From Streptomyces xylophagus (lineage in GTDB: Bacteria; Actinomycetota; Actinomycetes; Streptomycetales; Streptomycetaceae), in contig NZ_JNWO01000009.1 in the NCBI RefSeq assembly GCF_000716435.1, forward strand, positions 259,532-323,531: DNA of 64,000 bases, written 5' to 3'. A program made the position numbers and the translations under genes. Below are positions 54,272 to 62,808 of this stretch, piece by piece; position 1 is the stretch's first letter, and every line of letters starts with the position of its first letter. Under the pieces are notes generated by a model, which saw only the letters and a list, made by a program, of their open reading frames with translations, was not told the origin of the DNA and did not search any database.

Positions 54272-55708
54272 TCAACGCACCCAGCCCTCCCGGTACGCCG
54301 TCCAGTCCGCCTCCGTCGCCGCGAAGTCGACGTACAGGGCGACACCGAAGTTCGTACGGTGCGCGTCCGTGCGGGACAGGCCGAGGCGGACGCCGCGTAC
54401 GGCGGCGGGGACGGTCTCGGCGGCGCCTCGGTGGCCGAAGCGGTTCTCGTGGAAGAAGGGCAGGCCCATGAGGAGGTCGGTGGAGTCCGGGGTGACCTCC
54501 AGGGCGAGCGAGGTCTGCTGGGCGACGTAGCCGCCGTAGAGGCTCTGCAGGGGCTGCATCGTGTCGTACGACATGACGGCGATCTGGTCGACGCGGCGGG
54601 CGACCTGGCCGAAGTACGCCTGCGACCACCATTTGGGGTGGTTGGTGAGGGTGCCCCAGAAGGAGTGGAAGGCGGGGAGCGGGTCGATCTGGTGGGCGGC
54701 GACGGAGAGTTGGGCGTGGTGGGCCCGGGTGACCTCGTGGAGTCTGTCGAGGAGGTCGAGGTAGTCGGCGTCGCCGGAGTGGAGGGGTTCCAGGTCGAAG
54801 TGGGCGCCCTCGAAGCCGGCGGCGAGGATCTGCCGGGTCGAGGCGACGATCGCGGTGCGGGTCACGGGGTTCTGGAGGCGCAGGCCGTCGGGGCTCTCGG
54901 TGGCGAGCTTGTCACCCAGCCAGGCCTGGACCCGGACGCCGGGGAGCTCACGGTGCACCGACTCGATCAGCCAGGCGGCCTTCGGGTAGTCCGACTCCGG
55001 GAGGGTGCCGTCGTGCTCCAGGGGACCTGAATGGACGTACAGGTCTCGGATACCGGTGTCTCTGAGGCGGCGGGCCAGTGCGGTCACATCCGCGTCGCTC
55101 TTACGACCGTCCACCCACGCGTGGCCGAGCCAGATCGCGTCCCGGTTCCTGGTGTACGTGCCGTCGGACGGGTCACCGGTGTAGTTCACCCGGAGGGCGA
55201 TCTCGGCGGCGAGGGTGGGAAGCACCAGGGCGAGAACGAGCGCGAGGGCACTGCGGCGGACCCACCGGACCCACCTGTTCTTCCCACCCGCACCACCCGT
55301 ACTACTTTCGTCGCCGGGTGCGGGTGGCCCCTGTGGGGGTGCAGCGCCGTCGGCGGCCTCGGCGGGCTCGGGCGGATCGGTGGCCGCAAGCCCGTCGGTC
55401 GCCGCAAGCCCGTCGGTCGCCGCAAGCCCGTCGGTCGCCGCAAGCCCGTCGGTCGCCGCAAGCCCGTCGGTCGCCCTCCGCCTCCGGCCTCCGGCCGCAC
55501 CGCAGAGTCTCCGTCCGCGGCCTTCAGCCCTGTCGCCCGTTCCCCATCCCCTACGCCTGCCCGCCCCGCAGCCGTGCCCTCCGCGTTCCCCATCCCCGCG
55601 TCTCCCCTCCTGTAGCCGTACCCCACCCGACCCCCACCCGTCCCCTGCACACCCCCGCCCGGTCGCGCGCCCGCATTCCTGCTCATACGCTCCGAAATGT
55701 GACGTCAT
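54272..55708 (-). CDS. GH18-like membrane-anchored or secreted protein
   Basis: A C-terminal domain of about 310 residues has a TIM-barrel, glycoside hydrolase 18-like pattern: AGFEGAHFDLEPLHSGDADYL (a DxE-type motif with the candidate catalytic Glu), QIAVMSYDTMQ and FGVALYVDF. One membrane helix precedes it (RRSALALVLALVLPTLAAEIAL). Upstream is a low-complexity tail containing five ATDGLA units coded by an 18-bp tandem repeat. The frame reaches ATG 55708, but the first 100 residues look unnatural and another frame, from ATG 55686, also reads through the repeat, so the N-terminus and even an intact frame are uncertain. Confidence 0.7.
   Translation of the reverse strand: MTSHFGAYEQECGRATGRGCAGDGWGSGGVRLQEGRRGDGERGGHGCGAGRRRGWGTGDRAEGRGRRLCGAAGGRRRRATDGLAATDGLAATDGLAATDGLAATDGLAATDPPEPAEAADGAAPPQGPPAPGDESSTGGAGGKNRWVRWVRRSALALVLALVLPTLAAEIALRVNYTGDPSDGTYTRNRDAIWLGHAWVDGRKSDADVTALARRLRDTGIRDLYVHSGPLEHDGTLPESDYPKAAWLIESVHRELPGVRVQAWLGDKLATESPDGLRLQNPVTRTAIVASTRQILAAGFEGAHFDLEPLHSGDADYLDLLDRLHEVTRAHHAQLSVAAHQIDPLPAFHSFWGTLTNHPKWWSQAYFGQVARRVDQIAVMSYDTMQPLQSLYGGYVAQQTSLALEVTPDSTDLLMGLPFFHENRFGHRGAAETVPAAVRGVRLGLSRTDAHRTNFGVALYVDFAATEADWTAYREGWVR
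55383..55472. repeat. Perfect 18-bp tandem repeat, five copies
   Basis: The unit GCCGCAAGCCCGTCGGTC is repeated exactly five times (90 bp), with a sixth partial copy at the right. Each unit codes six residues, so copy-number change would not shift the frame. It lies in the N-terminal tail of the GH18-like gene. Confidence 0.97.
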
Positions 55709-57303
55709 CCTTGATACGGGGCCGGCCGCGGCGCGGGGCCTCTCACATATCCGTGCGGGTGGCGCATGCCGTGGTCGGTGGGGCGGCCGGGGTCGTGTGG
55801 CTGGTGTTGCCGGTGATGACGATCAACCCGGAGGTTCCGGTTGCGGCCACCGGGGACGGGCCCGTCGCCGCCGGGCACGGGCACGGGCATGTCCAGCAGG
55901 GCGCCGAGGCGTCGGCGTCCACCGCCGATCTCGTGCTGCCGCTCGTCGCCGTCGGCGGGGTGGGTGTACTCGCGGGGTACGGGTACGTACGGCGTACCCG
56001 TAGGGCCCGTACCCGTACGACTCCCGGTGTGGTCTCACCCCAACCCCCCGTGACCCCGCTCCCCGTCCTGGAACGGCAGGCCGGTGCCGCCCTCGTCCAG
56101 GCCGACGACTGTCTGCGCACCAGCCGGGAGGAACTCGCCTTCGCCGAGGCCCGGTTCGGGGCGACGGCCGTCGAACCGTTCGTACGGGCCCTGCGGGAGG
56201 CCGAGCGTGAACTGTCCGCCGCGTTCGCGATACGCCTGCGCTACGGCCAAGGGGTCCCCGAAGAGGAAACCGCCCGGCGTCAGGCCCTCGCCGGGATCGT
56301 CGGACGGTGTGCCGAGGCCGGGCGGCGACTGGACGCGGAGGCCCCCGGGTTCGATCAACTCCGGGCGTTGGAGCGGGAGATGGGCCCTGCACTGGAAGTC
56401 GCGGAGGGGCGGTTCCGGGAACTCGCGGGCCGTACCGGCGCCGTGGAAGCCACCCTCGCCGACCTGAACACGCACTACTCGGCGACGGCAACGGCGACCG
56501 CGACCGCGTCAGTCACCGGATACGTCGAACAGGCCAAGGACCGGCTCGTGTTCGCCACCACCCACCTCAACCAAGCCCGCCAGGCAGCCGACTTGGGACA
56601 CACCGACAAGGCGATTCGCGACCTCCGGGCCGCCGAGGGTGCCATCAGTCAGGCCGACATCTTCCTGACCGACGTCGACCGGCTCGCCAATACCCTTGCC
56701 GCCGCTGGCGAGTTGGTCCCGGCCACGCTCACCGGCGCGGAGGCGGAGATCGCGAGAGTCAGGGCGACCGGGACCACCGGGCCGACCGCCGATGCCGACT
56801 CCACCCTCGCCGCCGTACGAGAAGAACTGACCGGCGACGGCTCCTACGACCCCCTCGCCGCCCTGCGCCGCATCGTGCGGGCCATGTCGCCGCTCGGCGC
56901 CGGGCGGGACGGTGTGCTCGGTGCTGCCGCGTGGCTCGTCGGGCGTACTGACGTCCGTGCGGCGGGCGGCTTCGTGGCGACGCACCGGGGTGCGGTGGGC
57001 GCGGACGCGCGGACCCGGCTCGCGGAAGCGGGGCGGCTGCTCGACGCCGATCCTGCCGATTCCGCCACGGCCGACGTACTCGCCCTGGAGGCAAGGGAGT
57101 TGGCCGAGCAGGACGTGCGCGTACACGGGAACCCGTACGCCGGCGGCGCCGAGCACGCGAGCGGGGTCGGTGGGGCGGTCCTCGGCGGGATCCTCCTCGG
57201 CGAGGACGCGGACGGCGGGCCGCCGCTCGCCTTCGGCGGACCGGACACCCGGAAACGGCGCGGCCTTCCGCCGCCGTACCCGGAAACGGCCAGAACAGAC
57301 TGA
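55699..57303 (+). CDS. Membrane protein with long helical coiled-coil region
   Basis: 534 aa from GTG 55699, though GTG 55756 is also possible. Two hydrophobic segments lie near residues 22-40 (AVVGGAAGVVWLVLPVMT) and 75-92 (LVLPLVAVGGVGVLAGYGY). The rest is mostly helical: LVQADDCLRTSREELAFAEARFG, LSAAFAIRLRYGQGVPEEE, VEQAKDRLVFATTHLNQARQAADLG. This helical part resembles, from memory, the region after the TPM domain in Streptomyces TPM-domain proteins, but no TPM domain is present. The start is only 9 bp from the divergent gene's start. Function unknown. Confidence 0.72.
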   Translation: MTSSLIRGRPRRGASHISVRVAHAVVGGAAGVVWLVLPVMTINPEVPVAATGDGPVAAGHGHGHVQQGAEASASTADLVLPLVAVGGVGVLAGYGYVRRTRRARTRTTPGVVSPQPPVTPLPVLERQAGAALVQADDCLRTSREELAFAEARFGATAVEPFVRALREAERELSAAFAIRLRYGQGVPEEETARRQALAGIVGRCAEAGRRLDAEAPGFDQLRALEREMGPALEVAEGRFRELAGRTGAVEATLADLNTHYSATATATATASVTGYVEQAKDRLVFATTHLNQARQAADLGHTDKAIRDLRAAEGAISQADIFLTDVDRLANTLAAAGELVPATLTGAEAEIARVRATGTTGPTADADSTLAAVREELTGDGSYDPLAALRRIVRAMSPLGAGRDGVLGAAAWLVGRTDVRAAGGFVATHRGAVGADARTRLAEAGRLLDADPADSATADVLALEARELAEQDVRVHGNPYAGGAEHASGVGGAVLGGILLGEDADGGPPLAFGGPDTRKRRGLPPPYPETARTD

Positions 57304-57348
57304 CCAACATCTCCGCCGGCCCCGCAAACCGCCACAACAGACTGACCG

Positions 57349-60048
57349 TCAGAACAGGCTGAGCAGTGCCTCCGCCGGATCCACCATCCCGTTCTCCCCG
57401 TCCGGCAACGGCAGTTCGAACCACACCGTCTTGCCGCGTGGTGTCCGGCGTGAGCCCCAGGCCGCTGAGAGAAGGCCGACGAGTTGGAGGCCCCGGCCGC
57501 CCTCGTCCGTGTCGCGGGCGCGGCGGCGGCGCGGCTGGACCAGGCCCGCGTCCCAGACCTCGCAGACCAGGGTGCGGTCCAGCAGCAACCTCAGCCTGAT
57601 CTCGCCTTCGCCGTACCGCAGCGCGTTCGTCACCAGTTCGCTGACCAGCAACTCGGTGGTGTCGATGAGGGGTTCGAGGTCCCAGGACTTCAACTGGGCG
57701 CGGGCGTACTCCCGGGCGCGGCCCACGCTGCGTGGCTCGCGCGGCAGGGTCCAGTCGCCGACCGAGTCCTCGGGCAGGCCCTGGACGCGTGCCATGAGGA
57801 GGGCGATGTCGTCCTCGCCGTGGTGGGTGTCGAGGGTGCTGAGGACGTGGTCGCAGACGTCCTCGAGGTCGCGGTGGGTCTCGGCGTTCAGTGCCGCTGT
57901 GGTGGGCGGGTGGCCGTCGGACGAGAGGCTGGCCGGGTCGGTCAGGGCGCCCACGAAGGCCTGGAGGCCCTCGTCGAGAGGATGGTCGCGGGATTCGACC
58001 AGTCCGTCCGTGTAGAGCGCCAGCAGCGCGCCTTCGGGCAGTTCGACCTCCACCTCCTCGAAGGGCTCGCCACCGACCCCTAGGGGCATGCCGGGCGGGA
58101 CGTCGAGCATCAGGGCCGCCTCGCCTGGCTCCACCAGGACCGGCGGGAGATGGCCCGCGTTGGCGAAGGTGCAGCGCCTGGTCACCGAGTCGTAGACGGC
58201 GTAGATACAGGTCGCGAGGTACACCTCGGAGAGGTCGGCCTCGCGGGGGCGGCGGGCGGCGCGGGTGGCCTGCTGGACTCCGCCCGGGGTGCCGAGGCCG
58301 CGCGCGATCTCGTCCAACGCGGAGAGGACTTCGGCCGGTTCGAGGTCGAGGAGGGCCAACGTACGGACGGCTGTGCGGAGTTCGCCCATGGCCACCGCCG
58401 CGCGTAGACCTCGGCCCATCACGTCTCCTACGACCAACGCCGTGCGGTGGCCGGGGAGTTCGATGACGTCGAACCAGTCGCCGCCGACCTCGGTCGCCGC
58501 GTTCCCGGGAAGGTAGCGGCACGCGATGTCGAGTCCGGAGGCCTCCGGGTCGCCGGGCGGGAGGAGCGAGCGTTGCAGTATCAACGCCCGCTCGTGCTCG
58601 CGGCGGTACAGGCGCGCGTTGTCGATACAGACGGCGGCCCGCGCCGCCAACTCCACAGCCAGATCCCGGTCCCGGTCGCCGAACGGCTCGCTGCCCTTCG
58701 TACGGGCGAACTGCACGAGTCCTACGACGGTGTCGTGGGCGACCATCGGCACGGCCAGCGTGGACTGGACGGGGCCGTTCTCCTCGGCGGAGACGTACTG
58801 CGGGCGGGCGGTGCGCAGGGCGTCCGCGCAGGGCGAGTTGAAGGGGTAGTGGTGGACAGCGTTGACCGCCACGGGTGCGCCGCCGCCCACGAAGGGGACG
58901 TCGGAGACCGCGCTGGCGAAGGCCACCCGGCGCAGTTCGGCGCTGCCGTCGGCCCGGCCCGGCGGGGTCTCGTCGCCGGCCAGGAGGCCCTGGTAAAGGT
59001 CGACGGTCGCGAGGTCGCAGAAGCCGGGGACGACGACGTCCAGGAGTTCGCGGGCCGTGGTCTCCAGGTCGAGGGAGTTCCCGATGCGGGCGCCGGCCTC
59101 GTTCAGAAGGGCGAGATTGCGCCGCGCGGAGGCGGCCTCGCGGGCGGCGGCGCGGCGGGCGGTGACGTCGGTGCCGAGCCAGGCGATGCCGATGGGGCGG
59201 CCGCTGCCGCTGTGCACGCGGTAGAGGTTGATGGACCAGTGGCGGCGCTCTTCGGAACCGGGCACGAAGCCGGTCACGTGCATGTCGGTGATGGAGTTGC
59301 CGGTCTCCAGGACGCGGCGCAGGGTCGCGGTGACCCGCTCGGCCTCGGGGCTCTGCAGATAGTCCTGGACGCCGTTGCCGCGGTGGTCGTCGGGGGTGCC
59401 GCCGAAGGTGTTGGCGATCTGCTGGTTGGCGCGCCGGACCCGCAGGTCGGGGTCGATCAGCAGGAACCCGAACGGAGATTGACCGAATATCGACTGCGAG
59501 GCGGCGAGATCGGTCTCGATGCGACGCAGGATGCGGACGTCGACGACGATGCAGACGGCGGCCCGCTCGCCCTCCTCGGTCCGGGTCGGCATCACATAGA
59601 CCTCGGCGAGTCCCTCCTTGCCCGGCTCGCCCTCGGCGGTCTCCGGCACCCGGAAGGGGACCACTCCGGTCCACTCGCGGCCGTCCAGGATCTCGGCCAT
59701 CTTCCGCTGGCCACGCTCGTGCAGTTCGGGGTCGACGAACGCCTCGATGGGATCCATGCCCACCGCGCGCTCCGTGGGGATGCCGAAGAGCTGCTCGGCC
59801 CGCAGACTCCACTGGTCGACGAGCCCGTCGGGGCCGATGGAGAAGGAGGCGACCTTGATGTAGTCGTAGATCGAGCCGGGTGGACTGCTCTGCCACATGG
59901 CGTCGCCGACGGACAACGCGTCGCCCTCGGACATCCCGTCGGCGACCCGCACGGCGTCGGCGGGCACGTCGACGGAACCCGCGGCCTCAGCCCTCGCGCC
60001 GCCCGACGGGTCCTCGGACTCCGTGGCCTTCGCTGGTATCTCGCTCAC
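57349..60048 (-). CDS. PAS-PAS-GAF-SpoIIE phosphatase-HATPase multidomain regulator
   Basis: 899 aa from GTG 60048 after GGAGGGG. After a polar tail come a PAS domain (about 60-190), a second PAS (about 200-320, FGFLLIDPDLRVRRANQQIANTFGG), a GAF (about 330-490), and a SpoIIE/PP2C phosphatase (about 510-730; VGGDWFDVI, GDVMGRG, FANAGHLPPVL, ALYTDGLVE, GEDDIALLMAR). An RsbW-like HATPase is C-terminal (LVSELVTNALRYGEG, GGRGLQLVGLLS). It should dephosphorylate an anti-anti-sigma factor in response to a signal, with the HATPase as possible anti-sigma kinase. No STAS partner gene is adjacent. Confidence 0.93.
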   Translation of the reverse strand: MSEIPAKATESEDPSGGARAEAAGSVDVPADAVRVADGMSEGDALSVGDAMWQSSPPGSIYDYIKVASFSIGPDGLVDQWSLRAEQLFGIPTERAVGMDPIEAFVDPELHERGQRKMAEILDGREWTGVVPFRVPETAEGEPGKEGLAEVYVMPTRTEEGERAAVCIVVDVRILRRIETDLAASQSIFGQSPFGFLLIDPDLRVRRANQQIANTFGGTPDDHRGNGVQDYLQSPEAERVTATLRRVLETGNSITDMHVTGFVPGSEERRHWSINLYRVHSGSGRPIGIAWLGTDVTARRAAAREAASARRNLALLNEAGARIGNSLDLETTARELLDVVVPGFCDLATVDLYQGLLAGDETPPGRADGSAELRRVAFASAVSDVPFVGGGAPVAVNAVHHYPFNSPCADALRTARPQYVSAEENGPVQSTLAVPMVAHDTVVGLVQFARTKGSEPFGDRDRDLAVELAARAAVCIDNARLYRREHERALILQRSLLPPGDPEASGLDIACRYLPGNAATEVGGDWFDVIELPGHRTALVVGDVMGRGLRAAVAMGELRTAVRTLALLDLEPAEVLSALDEIARGLGTPGGVQQATRAARRPREADLSEVYLATCIYAVYDSVTRRCTFANAGHLPPVLVEPGEAALMLDVPPGMPLGVGGEPFEEVEVELPEGALLALYTDGLVESRDHPLDEGLQAFVGALTDPASLSSDGHPPTTAALNAETHRDLEDVCDHVLSTLDTHHGEDDIALLMARVQGLPEDSVGDWTLPREPRSVGRAREYARAQLKSWDLEPLIDTTELLVSELVTNALRYGEGEIRLRLLLDRTLVCEVWDAGLVQPRRRRARDTDEGGRGLQLVGLLSAAWGSRRTPRGKTVWFELPLPDGENGMVDPAEALLSLF

Positions 60049-60272
60049 GCGAACCGTCCCCTCCAGCTCACCGCGTCCGGCACCGGTCACCGGGGGCGGC
60101 TGCCCGCAGTATCCAGCACTACGGCGCCCCACAACACGGTGTTCACGATCACAGGACAATCCCGATGCATTTCGGACCGGCCTGCGACAACACTTCCAGT
60201 CTTCTAACCAGCGGACACGCAGTCGAACCACGCGGATCGACAACCGTCACAGGCCTGAACCTGTCGATGGAC

Positions 60273-60297
60273 ACCGCTGTCCGGTCCGTACAGCGGT
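60273..60297 (-). terminator. Hairpin after the small HATPase gene
   Basis: ACCGCTGT/ACAGCGGT, a perfect 8-bp stem with a 9-nt loop, begins 13 nt past the stop at 60311 on the minus strand and precedes the SpoIIE-type gene by about 225 bp. Confidence 0.5.
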
Positions 60298-60310
60298 CCG
60301 CGGCCCCGAT

Positions 60311-60739
60311 TCACCCCGGCACGGCCAGCTCGAACCACACCGTCTTGCCGCTCTCCCCGGGTCTGGTGCCCCAGCGGACGCAGGCGCCGGCGACCAGTTG
60401 GAGGCCCCGGCCGCTCTCGTCCTCGGGGCGGGCGACGCGCTCGCGGGGCGGGTCGGGCAGCGGGTCGGAGACCTCGACGAGCAGCACGCCGTGCGGGCCG
60501 ACAGGGCGGACCAGCCGGACTCCGATGGGGCCGGTGGCGTGCCGCAGCGCGTTGGTCACCAGCTCGCTGACCAGCAGCGCCGCGATGTCGGCGAGGGCGT
60601 CGAGGTCCCACTCGCGCAACTGCCCACGGACCGCGGAGCGTGCGGTGCGGACGGCTCCGGGGTCCGCGGGGAAGGTCCACTCGGCGCAGTCGCCTTCGGT
60701 GTCGATCAAGCCGATCACATCCCGGGCCAGCCAGCTCAC
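60311..60739 (-). CDS. RsbW/SpoIIAB-like ATP-binding regulatory protein
   Basis: 142 aa from GTG 60739. A single HATPase_c_2 domain with the N-box ALLVSELVTNALRHATG and G-boxes VSDPLPDPP and ESGRGLQLVAGACVRWG. Related to anti-sigma-factor kinases and to the C-terminal domain of the multidomain phosphatase at 57349 (both end with GKTVWFEL). It lies 262 bp upstream of that gene on the same strand. The pair suggests a partner-switch module, though no sigma or STAS gene is visible. Confidence 0.88.
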   Translation of the reverse strand: MSWLARDVIGLIDTEGDCAEWTFPADPGAVRTARSAVRGQLREWDLDALADIAALLVSELVTNALRHATGPIGVRLVRPVGPHGVLLVEVSDPLPDPPRERVARPEDESGRGLQLVAGACVRWGTRPGESGKTVWFELAVPG

Positions 60740-60872
60740 CCATGTCCGATTTCATGGGGTTAATGGGCACATACCCGATATTCAGGACCCGGTACCGTCC
60801 CCGAGGGCGCACTGTGGCACGAACGGCGTACGCCGACTTCGCCGCGCTCCGCCCGCACGACGCAGGACGGGT

Positions 60873-61295
60873 TCAGCACGCCCGGATATCGAGGTGCGCG
60901 AGCGTCTCCCGTACGGCGGGCACGTCCTGGTCGAGCCAGTCGACGGTCCAGACGTCGGCGGGGGCGAGCCAGCGCAGTTCGTCGTGGTCCTGCAGCGGCT
61001 TCGGGCGGGGCGAGGCGGGGAGCAGCCGGGCCGTCCAGACCTGGAGGACGTACGGCGGCTTCAGCGGCCACTCCCCCGGGACGCGCGCGACGGTCTCGGC
61101 GTCGACGCCGAGTTCCTCACGAAGTTCGCGCACCAGCGCGGCGTCGGGGCTCTCGCCGGGCTCGACCTTGCCGCCGGGGAGCTCCCAGCGTCCGGCCAGT
61201 TCGGGGGGAGCGCTGCGACGGGCGGCGAGCAGTCGGGTGTCGTCGCCGACGCCGTCGAACAGGGCGGCTCCGACCACCACGATCCGTTCGTTCAT
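60873..61295 (-). CDS. NUDIX hydrolase (MutT-like)
   Basis: A 140-aa pyrophosphohydrolase. The Nudix box is complete ([20 protein letters not shown] then ELGV), preceded by GRWELP. The N-terminus [11 protein letters not shown] and the C-terminal [18 protein letters not shown] resemble (d)CTP/8-oxo-dGTP MutT-type enzymes that cleanse the nucleotide pool. ATG 61295 gives the family start [13 protein letters not shown]. It may be co-transcribed with the SPOR-like gene 23 bp upstream. Confidence 0.92.
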   Translation of the reverse strand: MNERIVVVGAALFDGVGDDTRLLAARRSAPPELAGRWELPGGKVEPGESPDAALVRELREELGVDAETVARVPGEWPLKPPYVLQVWTARLLPASPRPKPLQDHDELRWLAPADVWTVDWLDQDVPAVRETLAHLDIRAC

Positions 61296-61318
61296 GCGCC
61301 GGAGACTACGGGGTGCGG

Positions 61319-61510
61319 TCAGTTGCGGGTGACGTCCCCGTTCTGCCCGATCCGCTCGACCCAGTAGAGCTGCTTGTGTCCGCGGTCGTCGAGGCTGTCC
61401 GCGATCTTCTGGGCCTCGGCGCGGGTGGCGTACCTGCCCACGCGGTAGCGATTGCCGTTGTCGTCCTGCCGTATCACGAGCCAGGGAAGAGTGATCGTGC
61501 CGTCGTTCAT
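61319..61510 (-). CDS. Small SPOR-like protein
   Basis: A 63-aa protein with the pattern [47 protein letters not shown], which resembles one SPOR repeat (a fold that binds denuded peptidoglycan). There is no signal peptide or membrane segment, so it would be cytoplasmic and the SPOR assignment is by resemblance. ATG 61510 follows GGAGGGG. Homologues are widespread in Streptomyces. Confidence 0.8.
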   Translation of the reverse strand: MNDGTITLPWLVIRQDDNGNRYRVGRYATRAEAQKIADSLDDRGHKQLYWVERIGQNGDVTRN

Positions 61511-61908
61511 CGCGCCCCTCCGCTTCCCGCTCGCGGTTCGTGCCGTGCCCCACCCCATAAGGAAACCGCAATCCGCATATGCCGGAGCCTACGCCTAACC
61601 TTCACGCAGCGAATACGGGTTTTCACAAAGAGGTACGCAACCAGCCAGGACGGAGGGGGCGCACGATGACGAACGCGCCGTTGGCGCACCTCGATGCATC
61701 CGGTCGGAGGCAGGGTACAGGCGCCGTGAACGACCTGCGAGAAAGACCGGAATCCAACGGCGCACGGGACAGGGCGGATTGACCGGTTCCGGCGGCAAGT
61801 GCCGGAAAAAGTGCACTACTTCACGCGAAACGCACTACAACGCACCACCCGGTGCGCTACTTCACCGGAAGGTGGCGGGCGATCACTTCACCGGGGGCCG
61901 GCGGCCGA
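61511..61908. other. Intergenic region between SPOR-like and GntR genes
   Basis: 398 bp. The left part should contain the promoter of the SPOR-like and NUDIX genes. The middle holds a possible 38-aa ORF (61666-61782). The right part is a decayed repeat array extending from the 3' end of the GntR gene. Confidence 0.6.
61666..61782 (+). CDS. Possible small ORF, 38 aa
   Basis: The ATG is preceded by GGAGGGGG at good spacing. The peptide starts MTNAPLAHLDASGRRQG and is hydrophilic, without a recognised family. The only support is the ribosome-binding site and position; it may be chance. Confidence 0.2.
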   Translation: MTNAPLAHLDASGRRQGTGAVNDLRERPESNGARDRAD

Positions 61909-61935
61909 TCACTTCACCGGAAGGTGGTAGGCGAT
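61811..61935. repeat. Degenerate 26-bp repeats at the 3' end of the GntR gene
   Basis: ACTTCACCGG recurs at 61859, 61885 and 61911, i.e. every 26 bp. Related words (ACTACTTCACGCG, GCACTACAACGCAC) occur further left. The rightmost copy encodes the last codons (HLPVK) and stop of the GntR gene; the others lie beyond the stop. Confidence 0.75.
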
Positions 61936-62661
61936 CCGGTAGCGGTCGGCCGGGACGACCACGTCGGCCGTCTCCACCGGGCGGCCCGAGGCGTAGTACG
62001 TGCGCTGGATGACCAGCACCACATGCCCGGGGACTCCGCCCAGGGCGAGCAACTCCTCGGCGAGACCCGGCCGGGCGCCGACCTCCTCCGTGACGTTGTC
62101 GACCACGACATCGATGGCACGCATCCGCTCGACGACCCCCATGCCGCCGAGCGGGCCCTCCTCGGGCAGCATCACGGGCGTACGGCCGGTCACCGCGAGG
62201 GGCTCCCAGGACGTGGAGAGCATCATCGTCTCGCCGGCGTCCCGGAACACGTACTTCGTGCACATCACGCGCTCGCCGGGCTGGAGGGCGAGCCGCTCGG
62301 CGATCGTGCCGCCGGCCTCGGCCTGCTCGCTGCTGGACTCCCAGGTGCCGCGCGCCTCGCCCTCGGCCTGCTCCTGCCGGAACGGTGTCGCGCCGGTGGG
62401 CGGCCGGAACCCGGAGCGGGAGACGCGCCGCGGCACGGGACGCTCGCGCACATACGTCCCCGAGCCGGAACGGCCCTCGACCAGCCCCTCGGCCATCAGC
62501 ACCTTGCGCGCCTCGAGGGCGACCGTGTCCGAGACGCCGTACTCCTCGCGGATCCTGGCCTGGGAGGGCAGCCGGGTGTGCGGGGGCAGCTGGCCGTCGA
62601 CAATCTTCTTGCGGAGATCACCCGCGACGCGCAGATACGCCGGCTGCTCACCGAATGTCAC
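61909..62661 (-). CDS. GntR-family transcriptional regulator with UTRA domain
   Basis: 250 aa from GTG 62661. The N-terminal winged helix is YLRVAGDLRKKIVDGQLPPHTRLPSQARIREEYGVSDTVALEARKVLMAEGLVEGRSGSGTYV. The C-terminal UTRA effector domain spans about residues 90-245 (RVMCTKYVFRDAGETMMLSTSWEP, VVLVIQRTYYASGRPVETADVVVPADRYRIAYHLPV). It probably represses its own or nearby genes and is released by a small ligand. No obvious metabolic partner lies beside it. The stop codon is embedded in a repeat array. Confidence 0.93.
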   Translation of the reverse strand: MTFGEQPAYLRVAGDLRKKIVDGQLPPHTRLPSQARIREEYGVSDTVALEARKVLMAEGLVEGRSGSGTYVRERPVPRRVSRSGFRPPTGATPFRQEQAEGEARGTWESSSEQAEAGGTIAERLALQPGERVMCTKYVFRDAGETMMLSTSWEPLAVTGRTPVMLPEEGPLGGMGVVERMRAIDVVVDNVTEEVGARPGLAEELLALGGVPGHVVLVIQRTYYASGRPVETADVVVPADRYRIAYHLPVK

Positions 62662-62808
62662 TGGCCACTCCCATCAGGTTGTACAGACAGCAACAGCCTG
62701 GCAACCGTGGGTTGTGCCATGCAAGCAAAGGCCAGAGAATCACTCGATGTGATGACTTATGCCCCGCGTGGGCTTTACCCAGGCACTTTCTCCCCGCTAT
62801 AGGAGCCG

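Noticed and set aside
55383..55472. Regular repeats that might suggest a CRISPR array
   Set aside because: The 18-bp units are contiguous with no spacers and lie in coding sequence; no cas genes are present.
56759..59896. Minus-strand ORF of 1045 codons overlapping the SpoIIE-type gene in another frame
   Set aside because: Arg/Pro-dominated shadow frame; the overlapping frame carries complete PAS, GAF, SpoIIE and HATPase motifs.
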